The notes under the pieces are model-generated. The model had not been told where the DNA came from, did no database searches, and saw nothing but the letters and a program-made list of their open reading frames with translations. Source: an uncultured Alphaproteobacteria bacterium (GTDB lineage Bacteria; Pseudomonadota; Alphaproteobacteria; Methylaequorales; Methylaequoraceae). From it: a stretch of DNA of 64,000 nt. Positions 27,168 through 34,535 of this stretch are shown here, piece after piece; within the stretch, counting starts at the first letter, position 1, and each line of letters opens with the position of its first letter. The stretch covers positions 43,868-107,867 of the forward strand of contig CABZFH010000006.1 in the NCBI GenBank assembly GCA_902524895.1, written 5' to 3'. The translations under genes were made by a program, and so were the position numbers.

Positions 27168-28574
27168 ATGTTTAATGAAACTTTAAATAATTCTAAAATT
27201 ATAAAACATTATTCCTTAATAATGGACTGGGCTCGATCTTTGCCTGAAAACATCATTATAAAGAGAAAAACAGAAGCAGAAGACTTATTTAAGAAAATTG
27301 GTATTACTTTTTCAGTATATAATAATTTTGATACTACTGAAAGACTAATTCCATTTGATATGTTCCCAAGGGTAATCTCTAGTCTAGAATGGATTAAAAT
27401 AAGTAAGGGAATAATTCAAAGATCATTAGCTTTGAATGCATTTATTCATGATGTTTATCATTCAGCTGAAATAATTAAGGCAAAAATAATTCCTGCGAAT
27501 CTAGTATATAAAAATCCTGCTTATGAGATCAAAATGGCTGGGTTTGATGTGCCAAAAAATATTTACAGTCCTATAATTGGTACGGACATAATTAGAACTG
27601 ATCAAAAAAAATTCTTGGTACTTGAAGATAACTGTAGAACACCATCAGGTGTTTCATACATGATAGAAAATAGAGAAATAATGATGAGAATGTTTCCAGA
27701 ACTATTCGAAAGTCTGAAAGTAGAACCAGTTGAAAACTATCCTTCATTTTTATTAGACACATTAGAGAGTTTAACACCAAAAAAATGCTCTAAAAAACCC
27801 AAAGTTGTTGTACTTACTCCTGGTTCATTTAATAGTGCTTATTATGAACATAGTTTTCTTGCTGATATGATGGGTGTGGAGTTAGTTCAGGGCACTGATC
27901 TTTATGTTGATGAAAATATCACTTATATGAAAACTACCAAAGGTCCTGAACGAATTGACATTATTTACAGAAGAATCGACGATCTGTTTATTGACCCTAT
28001 TACATTTGATAGAAGTTCACTTATCGGAGTGCCTGGTTTGTTTGATTCATATAAGGCTGGATATATAAATATTTGCTCTGCACCTGGATCTGGAATTGCT
28101 GATGATAAAGCAATTTATACTTATTTACCTGAAATTATAAAATTCTACTTAGGTGAAGAACCAATTCTGGAAAACGTTAGAACATGGAGATGTTATTTAA
28201 AAAGTGAAAAAGAATATGTTTTAAAAAATATTGAAAAACTTGTTGTCAAAGAAGTTCATGGTTCTGGAGGTTATGGAATGTTAATTGGTCCTAAAGCATC
28301 AAAAAAAACAATAGATATTTTTAAAACTAAAATTAAATTATTTCCTGAAAATTATATTGCTCAACCTACTCTTTCACTTTCATCTGTTCCTATTTTTTTG
28401 AAAAAAAATCTTCCACCAAGGCATGTAGATTTAAGACCATTTTGTCTTGTGGGTAATAAAAAAGTAAAACTCGTAAGTGGTGGACTTACAAGAGTTGCAC
28501 TTAAAGAAAATTCTTTAGTTGTTAACTCTTCACAAGGCGGAGGGGTCAAAGACACATGGGTATTAACAGAATAA
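27168..28574 (+). CDS. Circularly permuted type 2 ATP-grasp protein
   Basis: The 468-aa protein belongs to the DUF404/DUF407 circularly permuted ATP-grasp family. Seen are FPRVISSLEWIKISKGIIQR, FLVLEDNCRTPSGVSYMIENR (an ATP-grasp acidic segment moved forward), ELVQGTDLYV, IYRRIDDLFIDP, KEVHGSGGYGMLIGP (nucleotide lysine and glycine loop) and HVDLRPFCL. The family is predicted to form amide bonds and occurs with alpha-E and transglutaminase proteins, exactly as here, often with the Anbu peptidase, which is absent. The glutamine-riboswitch-like leader suggests expression under nitrogen limitation. Confidence 0.93.
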   Translation: MFNETLNNSKIIKHYSLIMDWARSLPENIIIKRKTEAEDLFKKIGITFSVYNNFDTTERLIPFDMFPRVISSLEWIKISKGIIQRSLALNAFIHDVYHSAEIIKAKIIPANLVYKNPAYEIKMAGFDVPKNIYSPIIGTDIIRTDQKKFLVLEDNCRTPSGVSYMIENREIMMRMFPELFESLKVEPVENYPSFLLDTLESLTPKKCSKKPKVVVLTPGSFNSAYYEHSFLADMMGVELVQGTDLYVDENITYMKTTKGPERIDIIYRRIDDLFIDPITFDRSSLIGVPGLFDSYKAGYINICSAPGSGIADDKAIYTYLPEIIKFYLGEEPILENVRTWRCYLKSEKEYVLKNIEKLVVKEVHGSGGYGMLIGPKASKKTIDIFKTKIKLFPENYIAQPTLSLSSVPIFLKKNLPPRHVDLRPFCLVGNKKVKLVSGGLTRVALKENSLVVNSSQGGGVKDTWVLTE

Positions 28575-28586
28575 TATAGAAAGTAG

Positions 28587-29543
28587 ATGTTAAGTAGAAC
28601 AGCAGAAAATTTATTTTGGGCAGCACGATATATTGAACGAGCTGACTCTATTGCTAGACTACTAGAAGTGGGCTATAGAATATCGCTTATCCCTAATACA
28701 CAATCAGGATATAATAATGAATGGGAGTCAATTCTTCAAACTTCCGACATAAAAGATGAGTATTTATTTCACTACAAAGAGTTAAAAAAAAATAAAATAG
28801 AATTTTTCTTATTATTTGACACTAAAAATGACTCTTCAATAATAAAATGTATTGAGAAAGCTCGTGAAAACATCAGAATGGTGAGAACAGCTGTAACGCT
28901 CGAAGTCTGGAATTCAATCAACTCAAGTTTCCAAGAACTTGAAAAAATATCTGAAAAAAAATATTTATCAAGAGAACTGCCAACAATAATTGATTTTGTA
29001 AAAAAACAAGTAAATCTTATTCGCGGAACAATACTTAACACTCAGTTAATAAATGATGGATACGATTTTCTAATTTTAGGTACTTACTTCGAAAGAGCAG
29101 ATTTTACTGCAAGAATTATAGATGTAAAATACTTCATATTGCTACCTAGCGCCAATTATGTAGGTAGTCAAATAGATAATTTTCAATGGAGTCTAATGCT
29201 GAGATCAATTTCTTCATATAGAGCTTTCAAATGGGCTTACGGAAACAACGAAATTGACTCCAAAAAAATAATAGATTTTTTAATTTTAAATATGATGTGT
29301 CCAAGATCATTAATTTTTTCAATAGAAAAAATAGATCATCATTTAAAGAGACTCAAAAAATTTTATAAACAAAAAACAAGTGCAGAATCAGGTATAAGTT
29401 CTATGCATAAGAAATTTCAAAAACTTTCTGCACAAAAAGTTTTAAAGTTTGGCCTTCATGACTTTTTAAAAAAATTTATTTATGATCTTTCATCAGTATA
29501 TAAGAATCTTGAGAAGAAATATTTTTTAGGAGCTGAAAAATAA
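28587..29543 (+). CDS. Alpha-E domain protein (DUF403)
   Basis: The 318-aa helical protein begins MLSRTAENLFWAARYIERADSIARLLEV, compressed family signature of the alpha-E domain, with further ENIRMVRTAVTLEVWNSIN, GTYFERADFTARIIDVKY and NNFQWSLMLRSISSYRAFKW-type blocks. Function is unknown; it always travels with circularly permuted ATP-grasp proteins and probably supports peptide or amide synthesis. It lies 12 bases after the ATP-grasp gene. Its stop overlaps the inferred ATA start of the transglutaminase gene as ATAA. Confidence 0.92.
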   Translation: MLSRTAENLFWAARYIERADSIARLLEVGYRISLIPNTQSGYNNEWESILQTSDIKDEYLFHYKELKKNKIEFFLLFDTKNDSSIIKCIEKARENIRMVRTAVTLEVWNSINSSFQELEKISEKKYLSRELPTIIDFVKKQVNLIRGTILNTQLINDGYDFLILGTYFERADFTARIIDVKYFILLPSANYVGSQIDNFQWSLMLRSISSYRAFKWAYGNNEIDSKKIIDFLILNMMCPRSLIFSIEKIDHHLKRLKKFYKQKTSAESGISSMHKKFQKLSAQKVLKFGLHDFLKKFIYDLSSVYKNLEKKYFLGAEK

Positions 29544-30349
29544 AAATTAAAATTAGTCATAAAACTACTTATAACTACTCTTCAATTGTTCCAAGATTAG
29601 TCCAGTCATGTAGACTGCATCCCACAAATTTTTATAATCAAAATGTACTTGCTTGGTCAATAAAATGCAATAAAGGAAAGTTAATAGAATCACACCAAGA
29701 TTCATTAGATCACAAAATTTTCAACATTTTTAACCAAAATTTGGAAGGTAACCAGACTATAATTGCTGAGGGTGTGGTAAAAACTAAAGACAATTCAGGG
29801 ATAATGAAAGGTTTAAGTAAAACAGTCCATCCAAATTGTTTTTTAAGGCAATCCCCACTGACAAAAGCGTGCGATAAAATTAAAAAACTTTCTAATGAAG
29901 CTAAATCACTAATAAAAAAAGAAATAGATTTTTGTCATGAACTAAACTTAATTGCAGGTAATTCGATAACCTATGTTTCTGGGTCCACTTCAGTATATAC
30001 TTCTGCTGAAAACTCAATTTCTCTAGGTAAAGGAGTATGTCAAGATTTTGCTCATATTCTCATTAGTATGGCTAGATATCATAATTTTCCAGCAAGGTAT
30101 GTAAATGGGTTCTTATTTGAAGATGCAAACTCAAATGAAAATACAACGCATGCCTGGGTTGAAATTTTTATTAATAATATTGGTTGGATTGGGTTTGATC
30201 CATCTCATAAAAAATGTATTGACGAAAGATATGTCCGTGTTAGTTGTGGATACGATTTTTTAGATGCCTCGACAATTAAAGGTGTTAAAACTAATTATTC
30301 TGGAAATGAAAATCTATTAGTAAAAGTTCAAATATCGCAAGCACAATAA
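29540..30349 (+). CDS. Transglutaminase-like protein with inferred ATA start
   Basis: The papain-like core has KGVCQDFAHILISMARYHNFPARYVNGF (Cys about 162), THAWVEIFI (His) and GFDPSHKK (Asp), giving a full triad. From the first conventional start codon (TTG 29741) the protein would lack the N-terminal beta domain, yet the frame is open back to 29540 and encodes KIKISHKTTYNYSS and VPRLVQSCRLHPTNFYNQNV, typical of that domain. AGGAG at 29528-29532 lies seven bases before ATA 29540, which overlaps the upstream stop as ATAA. I annotate 269 aa from ATA. Family role: amide hydrolysis or transfer with the ATP-grasp/alpha-E pair. Confidence 0.85.
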   Translation: MKIKISHKTTYNYSSIVPRLVQSCRLHPTNFYNQNVLAWSIKCNKGKLIESHQDSLDHKIFNIFNQNLEGNQTIIAEGVVKTKDNSGIMKGLSKTVHPNCFLRQSPLTKACDKIKKLSNEAKSLIKKEIDFCHELNLIAGNSITYVSGSTSVYTSAENSISLGKGVCQDFAHILISMARYHNFPARYVNGFLFEDANSNENTTHAWVEIFINNIGWIGFDPSHKKCIDERYVRVSCGYDFLDASTIKGVKTNYSGNENLLVKVQISQAQ

Positions 30350-30361
30350 CAAAAATATTTA

Positions 30362-30390
30362 TTGACAATTATAGTGATAATTATTATGGT
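30362..30390 (+). promoter_or_regulatory. Promoter of a candidate small RNA
   Basis: A perfect TTGACA (30362-30367) is followed 17 bases later by TATGGT (30385-30390), four of six matches to TATAAT. Predicted transcription start is near 30397. No plus-strand coding region follows; the next element is a strong terminator at 30442-30470, so the promoter would drive a short untranslated RNA. Confidence 0.55.
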
Positions 30391-30396
30391 AGAGTA

Positions 30397-30478
30397 TTAA
30401 TTTTTATTTGACCTCCTTAAAAAAAGTTAATACGTTACTAAAAAAAACTGAGTTTTTTCCTCAGTTTTTTTTAGTTTT
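30397..30478 (+). ncRNA. Candidate small RNA with anti-Shine-Dalgarno segment
   Basis: Between the promoter at 30362-30390 and the intrinsic terminator lies an unstructured AU-rich segment containing GACCTCCTTAA (30410-30420), almost the 3-prime end of 16S rRNA. Such a single-stranded CCUCCUU stretch would pair with ribosome-binding sites of mRNAs or be bound as a decoy. No reading frame of note is present in this 80-base stretch on either strand; the complementary AAGGAGG on the minus strand is not followed by a start codon. Expression is unproven. Confidence 0.5.
30442..30470. terminator. Bidirectional intrinsic terminator
   Basis: AAAAAACTGAG (30442-30452) and CTCAGTTTTTT (30460-30470) form a perfect 11-bp stem with loop TTTTTTC. 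U-tracts follow in both directions. It ends the candidate small RNA on the plus strand and ohrR on the minus strand, whose stop codon at 30461-30463 lies within the stem. Confidence 0.85.
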
Positions 30479-30907
30479 TAAAACCAGATTGCTGATTAGC
30501 TTATCTAGTGTTTTTTTTAAGTTATTAAATTCTATTACGCTCAAATCTGCTTTACAAAAAACGTTATTTTGAATTTTAGCTAAATCACCACATACATTAA
30601 TACCATGTTTTGTAATAATCACATTAACATTTCTTTCATCAGATAAATTTCTAGTTTTTTTTAATAACTTCAATTTTTCTAACTTTTTGACAACAGGTGT
30701 GATAGTGGAAGCAGGAAGGTTTAGTTTTTCAGCAATATCACAAATTCTCAAACTATTTTTCTTTAAAACAATTATCATTACTAAATATTGTGTGTAAGTA
30801 AGTCCATGTTTAGATAAAAGAGGGTTATAATATCGAACAATTGAGTTAGTAGCATTGTAAAGAGTAAAGCAAATCTGATTTCTTAATGTTAAATTATCAA
30901 AGTTCAT
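30461..30907 (-). CDS. ohrR: MarR-family regulator, OhrR-like
   Basis: The 148-aa winged-helix repressor begins with LRNQICFTLYNATNSIVRYY and HGLTYTQYLVMIIVLKK, matching OhrR including the peroxide-sensing Cys13 and the conserved Tyr residues that hydrogen-bond it. The recognition helix is NLPASTITPVVKKLEKLKLL and the wing is NLSDERNVNVIIT. There is no ohr gene in the window; the divergent neighbour is coq7, 127 bases away. One- versus two-Cys mechanism: a second Cys (FCKADLS, about 119) is present near the C-terminal helix. Confidence 0.85.
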   Translation of the reverse strand: MNFDNLTLRNQICFTLYNATNSIVRYYNPLLSKHGLTYTQYLVMIIVLKKNSLRICDIAEKLNLPASTITPVVKKLEKLKLLKKTRNLSDERNVNVIITKHGINVCGDLAKIQNNVFCKADLSVIEFNNLKKTLDKLISNLVLKTKKN

Positions 30908-31034
30908 CTTTTAAAACTAAAATAATAAGATGACGAACTCAATAAGAAATTAAAAAAACTTAAGAAATACTAAAAATCTACATTTAAAAAAATTTAAACA
31001 TATATATATATATTAGTACAAAATAGTTTTGCTG

Positions 31035-31553
31035 ATGAATAAAATTCCTAATTTTCTTATCCCATATTTCAGAACAAATCATGCTGGAGAAACTGGTGCT
31101 GTTTTTATTTATAAAGGAATATTAGCGATTTCAAAAAATAAAGACATTATTGAATTTTCAAAACGACACTTGCAGACTGAAAGTGATCATCTAAAGATAA
31201 TTACTGAAATTCTTCCAGAAAAACACCATAGCAAATTAGTTTTTTTATGGAAAATTCTGGGATTTATAACTGGCTTTTTTCCTGCACTGTGTGGTGATAA
31301 GTTTATATATGCGACTATATTTGCAGTTGAATCATTTGTTGAAGAACATTATCAAGATCAAATAAATTTAATTTCTAAGGATAAAAAGTACGAAGAAATA
31401 AAACATTTAATCAAAAAATTAATGGATGACGAAGTAGATCATAAGAATGAAGCACATGAAAAGTTTAAAAATCTAAATTTTTTTCAACGTTTTTGGAGTA
31501 CAGTTGTTAGGAAAGGATCTTCATTTGCCGTAAAAGTCTCAATGGTTGTTTAA
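31035..31553 (+). CDS. coq7: Demethoxyubiquinone hydroxylase Coq7
   Basis: Di-iron monooxygenase for the penultimate step of ubiquinone synthesis, membrane-associated. I use the ATG at 31035 (172 aa). Iron ligands are visible as Glu in NHAGETGAVFIYKG, Glu-x-x-His in LQTESDHLKII, Glu in AVESFVEEHYQDQ and Glu plus His in MDDEVDHKNEAHE. Length fits the bacterial Coq7 family. Divergent from ohrR. Confidence 0.95.
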   Translation: MNKIPNFLIPYFRTNHAGETGAVFIYKGILAISKNKDIIEFSKRHLQTESDHLKIITEILPEKHHSKLVFLWKILGFITGFFPALCGDKFIYATIFAVESFVEEHYQDQINLISKDKKYEEIKHLIKKLMDDEVDHKNEAHEKFKNLNFFQRFWSTVVRKGSSFAVKVSMVV

Positions 31554-31642
31554 CTTTGCAAAAACTTATTAAAGTTTGTTGAATTAAAAATATTGGTCTT
31601 ACTTTTTTTTTAGTTTATAATCAACTATCTGTAAAATAAATT

Positions 31643-33646
31643 ATGGAAAGAAATAATATAAATCAGAGGCTTAAAGATGAACAGTCTAAATATAGAAAAA
31701 ATATTTATTTAGTAACAAGTTTTCTTTCAATTATCATCGTTGCATCATACTTTTTCTTAATTTTGTCAAAAGGAACTAAAATTATTGTTTATCCTGAGGA
31801 TGCAAGGAATACAGCCAAAATAATTCCTAATAATTTTTTGGATATTGGATATGGTCAATTTATCTACTCTTTTTCTCAAAGTCCAAGTTTTAAGATAATA
31901 GCTAAGGATTACAAAGAACTAGAAACAATTCTTCCAAAAGAAAAAAAAGGTATATCTTTTGAAGTTACACTAAAAGAACTACCAGCAGTTATAAATTTAT
32001 CAACCAAAAAAAATCTTAAGGACACCAAATGGTTTATTAATGGAGAATTTATTAAAACTGGAGAAAATATATCAAAAGAGGTTTCGCCTGGAGATTATGA
32101 AATAACAATCGATCATCCAATTCATGAAAAAAAAATTATTAAAAAAACTTTTAAAAAAAATGAAAAGTTTGTTGAATCAGTTTCATTGGATAAATTAAAT
32201 GCAATTTTAAATATTAAAACAACTCCTTCAGGATCAGAAATTTTTATTAATATGAAAAAAATTGGTCTATCTCCATTAATCTTTAAAACTAATGGAGGAG
32301 AGCACAAAATTAAAGTTGAGAAAGATTCATATCAAGTAATTGAAGAAAATATTTTAATTTCAAATAAAAATATAATTAATGATAGAAATTATCTATTAAA
32401 AAAAATTAGATCCTCTATCTCCATAAATGCATTCCCTCCTGACGGTAAACTTTTAATAAATAATATTCTTTATGATCATCAAAAGAAAATTGATTTAAGT
32501 TCAGAGACAAAGTACCAAATTCTTTATTCAAGGAAAGGCTATGAAGATTATAAAAAAACAATTAAACTAAAGCCAAACGAAACTAGAAAAATTCAATTTA
32601 ATTTAAAAAAAGAGTTTGGAACTGTTGATGTCATTTCAAATCTCGAAGCTGAGGTTTGGATTAACAATATCCTGGTGGGCACGACTCCCTTATCAAAAAA
32701 ATTACAGACATTCGAACAAGAAATTGAGATTAAAAGAAATGAGTATAGAACCCAAATTCATAAACTTATTCCTGATAAAATTTCGAAAAAAATTATAGAT
32801 GTAAATTTAATAAAAGAAACTACTGCAAAACTTCGGGAATCAAAACCTCAACTTACAAATCCTTTGGGGATAAATTTTAAGTTATTTAATCCCAAACGTG
32901 AAATCACCAAATTAGGGTCAGAAAGACACGAAAGAGGACAACGGGCCAATGAATCTGTAAGAACTGTAAAACTCTCAAAACCATTTTATGTATCAACCTA
33001 TGAAATCACTAATTTACAATTTTCTAAGTATAACAATAAAAATATAGATTCCAGCAAACCTAATTATCCAGTAAAAAATGTATCATGGCTAGAAGCTGCA
33101 AAATTTTGCAATTGGTTAAGCAATGAGGAAGGTTTACCCAAATTTTATAATATCGAGGGTGAAAAATTGAAGAGTTTTAATTCAGAATCTAATGGTTATA
33201 GACTATTGACAGAAGCTGAGTGGGAATGGTTAGCCAGAAAAGCTAATAAGAAAAAAAAGACTTATTTTAGTTGGGGTGATAGTTTTATTATACCTGATAA
33301 TTTTATGAATATAGCGGATGAAAGTTCTAAAAATTCACAAAAATATTATATAAAAGACTATAATGATACCTTTGAAAACATTGCACCAGTTGGAAGTTTT
33401 GATATGGAGCAGTCTGGACTTTATGACTTATCTGGAAATTTAAGTGAATGGACTCATGATTATTATTCCGTCACTTTTAAAAAAGAGATTTTAAATGATC
33501 CACTTGGAAAATTTAATGGTATTAGTCATGTCGTAAAAGGGGCAAATTGGAGTTCAGGAACTTTAACAAAAATTAGACCATCATATAGAGAAAATGCTAT
33601 AAACGGTAGTGATAAAATTGGTTTTCGAATAGGAAGGTATTTATGA
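31643..33646 (+). CDS. Membrane-anchored PEGA-repeat protein with formylglycine-generating-enzyme fold
   Basis: The 667 aa contain a cytoplasmic N-terminus, one membrane helix (about 21-42), several PEGA-type beta repeats (about 110-400, for example TTPSGSEIFINMKKIGLSPL) and a C-terminal SUMF1/FGE domain (about 405-667) with STYEITNLQFSKY, YPVKNVSWLEAAKFCNWLS, YRLLTEAEWEWLARKA, SGLYDLSGNLSEWTHDYY, KGANWSSG and KIGFRIGRYL. The catalytic cysteines of true FGE are missing from the C-terminal region (the segment reads VVKGANWSSGTLTKIRP), so a binding or structural role is likely. It heads the operon with a secreted peptide, an ExbB-like channel and two VWA proteins. Confidence 0.88.
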   Translation: MERNNINQRLKDEQSKYRKNIYLVTSFLSIIIVASYFFLILSKGTKIIVYPEDARNTAKIIPNNFLDIGYGQFIYSFSQSPSFKIIAKDYKELETILPKEKKGISFEVTLKELPAVINLSTKKNLKDTKWFINGEFIKTGENISKEVSPGDYEITIDHPIHEKKIIKKTFKKNEKFVESVSLDKLNAILNIKTTPSGSEIFINMKKIGLSPLIFKTNGGEHKIKVEKDSYQVIEENILISNKNIINDRNYLLKKIRSSISINAFPPDGKLLINNILYDHQKKIDLSSETKYQILYSRKGYEDYKKTIKLKPNETRKIQFNLKKEFGTVDVISNLEAEVWINNILVGTTPLSKKLQTFEQEIEIKRNEYRTQIHKLIPDKISKKIIDVNLIKETTAKLRESKPQLTNPLGINFKLFNPKREITKLGSERHERGQRANESVRTVKLSKPFYVSTYEITNLQFSKYNNKNIDSSKPNYPVKNVSWLEAAKFCNWLSNEEGLPKFYNIEGEKLKSFNSESNGYRLLTEAEWEWLARKANKKKKTYFSWGDSFIIPDNFMNIADESSKNSQKYYIKDYNDTFENIAPVGSFDMEQSGLYDLSGNLSEWTHDYYSVTFKKEILNDPLGKFNGISHVVKGANWSSGTLTKIRPSYRENAINGSDKIGFRIGRYL

Positions 33647-33777
33647 TGAAAGATCAACGCAAAAGACTATTAATTTTCTTTTCAATTATTTTATTTTCTT
33701 TTCTCTTTAAACTTGCTTATGGTAATTTTCCAAATATTAGTTTGAACAACCCTGTTTCTTTTCCAATAGATATTTAG
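33643..33777 (+). CDS. 44-residue exported peptide in the ExbB-VWA operon
   Basis: A reading frame starting at ATG 33643 overlaps the FGE-fold stop by ATGA and ends at TAG 33775-33777, directly against the ATG of the ExbB-like gene. It encodes MMKDQRKRLLIFFSIILF and further hydrophobic residues, a signal-peptide-like start ending near KLAYG, then a short tail of about 18 residues (NFPNISLNNPVSFPIDI). Perfect packing between neighbours favours a real gene. Alternatively it could be the remnant of a longer exported protein. No family known to me. Confidence 0.6.
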   Translation: MMKDQRKRLLIFFSIILFSFLFKLAYGNFPNISLNNPVSFPIDI

Positions 33778-34533
33778 ATGAATAATATACTTAAAAAATT
33801 AATTTTATTTATTTTTTTAGTAATAATAGTTCATTTAATATTTTCGGGATTTATAAGACCAGAAGCAAATATTTTAATTGAAAATGCCAAAAATTCACAA
33901 ACGTCAATTCCAAGAAATTTTTTTATTATAGTAAAAGATTTTGAGCAGGAGTTCTGTTTTATTCTTTTTTTCTGGGGACTAATAATAATATTCGAAAAAT
34001 ATTTTAAGATTTTAAACTCTAATTATCTTTTTAATATTGATTTAATTGAAAGTAAAATTACAAATAAAGAATCCGCAGATAAATTAATCGGTAAGATAAA
34101 TAAACAACTAGATTCTACATTAAAAAATAATCCTTTAATTGAGGCCTTAGAATTAGCTCTATTAAGATATTCGCAAACACATAATGTTCAAAATGTTTCA
34201 GATTCAATTTCCAACAGCCTTGAAATGTTATCAATAAAACAAGATTCTGAAAATTCAATAATTAGATATCTTATATGGGCAATACCATCAGTTGGTTTCA
34301 TTGGTACAGTTAGAGGAATTGGTGGTGCTCTTGCAAATGCAGATCAAGCAATTCAAGGGAATATATCCTTAATGACTGAAAATTTAGGTGTTGCATTTAA
34401 CTCAACCTTTGTAGCTCTTTTGATAAGTATAGTCTTGATGTTCTTTTTTCATCAGTTACAAAAAGTTCAAGACGAAAATATTATAAATATACAAAAGTAC
34501 TGTGAGAAGTATTTTTATTCTAAATTTAAATAA
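33778..34533 (+). CDS. MotA/TolQ/ExbB-family proton channel subunit
   Basis: The 251-aa protein has helices at about 8-24, 58-74, 161-183 and 206-226. The conserved channel block is WAIPSVGFIGTVRGIGGALA followed by MTENLGVAFNSTFVALLISIVLMF, the Thr/Ser and small-residue pattern of TolQ, ExbB and MotA. In those systems five such subunits surround a dimer of an Asp-bearing single-helix partner (TolR, ExbD, MotB). No exbD or tolR gene follows; instead two VWA proteins carry the Asp-bearing helix. It is packed against the 44-aa peptide gene and 2 bases before the first VWA gene. Confidence 0.9.
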   Translation: MNNILKKLILFIFLVIIVHLIFSGFIRPEANILIENAKNSQTSIPRNFFIIVKDFEQEFCFILFFWGLIIIFEKYFKILNSNYLFNIDLIESKITNKESADKLIGKINKQLDSTLKNNPLIEALELALLRYSQTHNVQNVSDSISNSLEMLSIKQDSENSIIRYLIWAIPSVGFIGTVRGIGGALANADQAIQGNISLMTENLGVAFNSTFVALLISIVLMFFFHQLQKVQDENIINIQKYCEKYFYSKFK

Positions 34534-34535
34534 TT

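Noticed and set aside
30397..30420. Strong minus-strand Shine-Dalgarno (AAGGAGG) suggesting a small gene
   Set aside because: No ATG, GTG or TTG with an open frame follows within a usable distance on the minus strand; the complementary strand explanation as a small RNA fits better.
31003..31016. ATATATATATATAT repeat before coq7
   Set aside because: Short dinucleotide run expected in AT-rich intergenic DNA; no symmetry with other sites seen.
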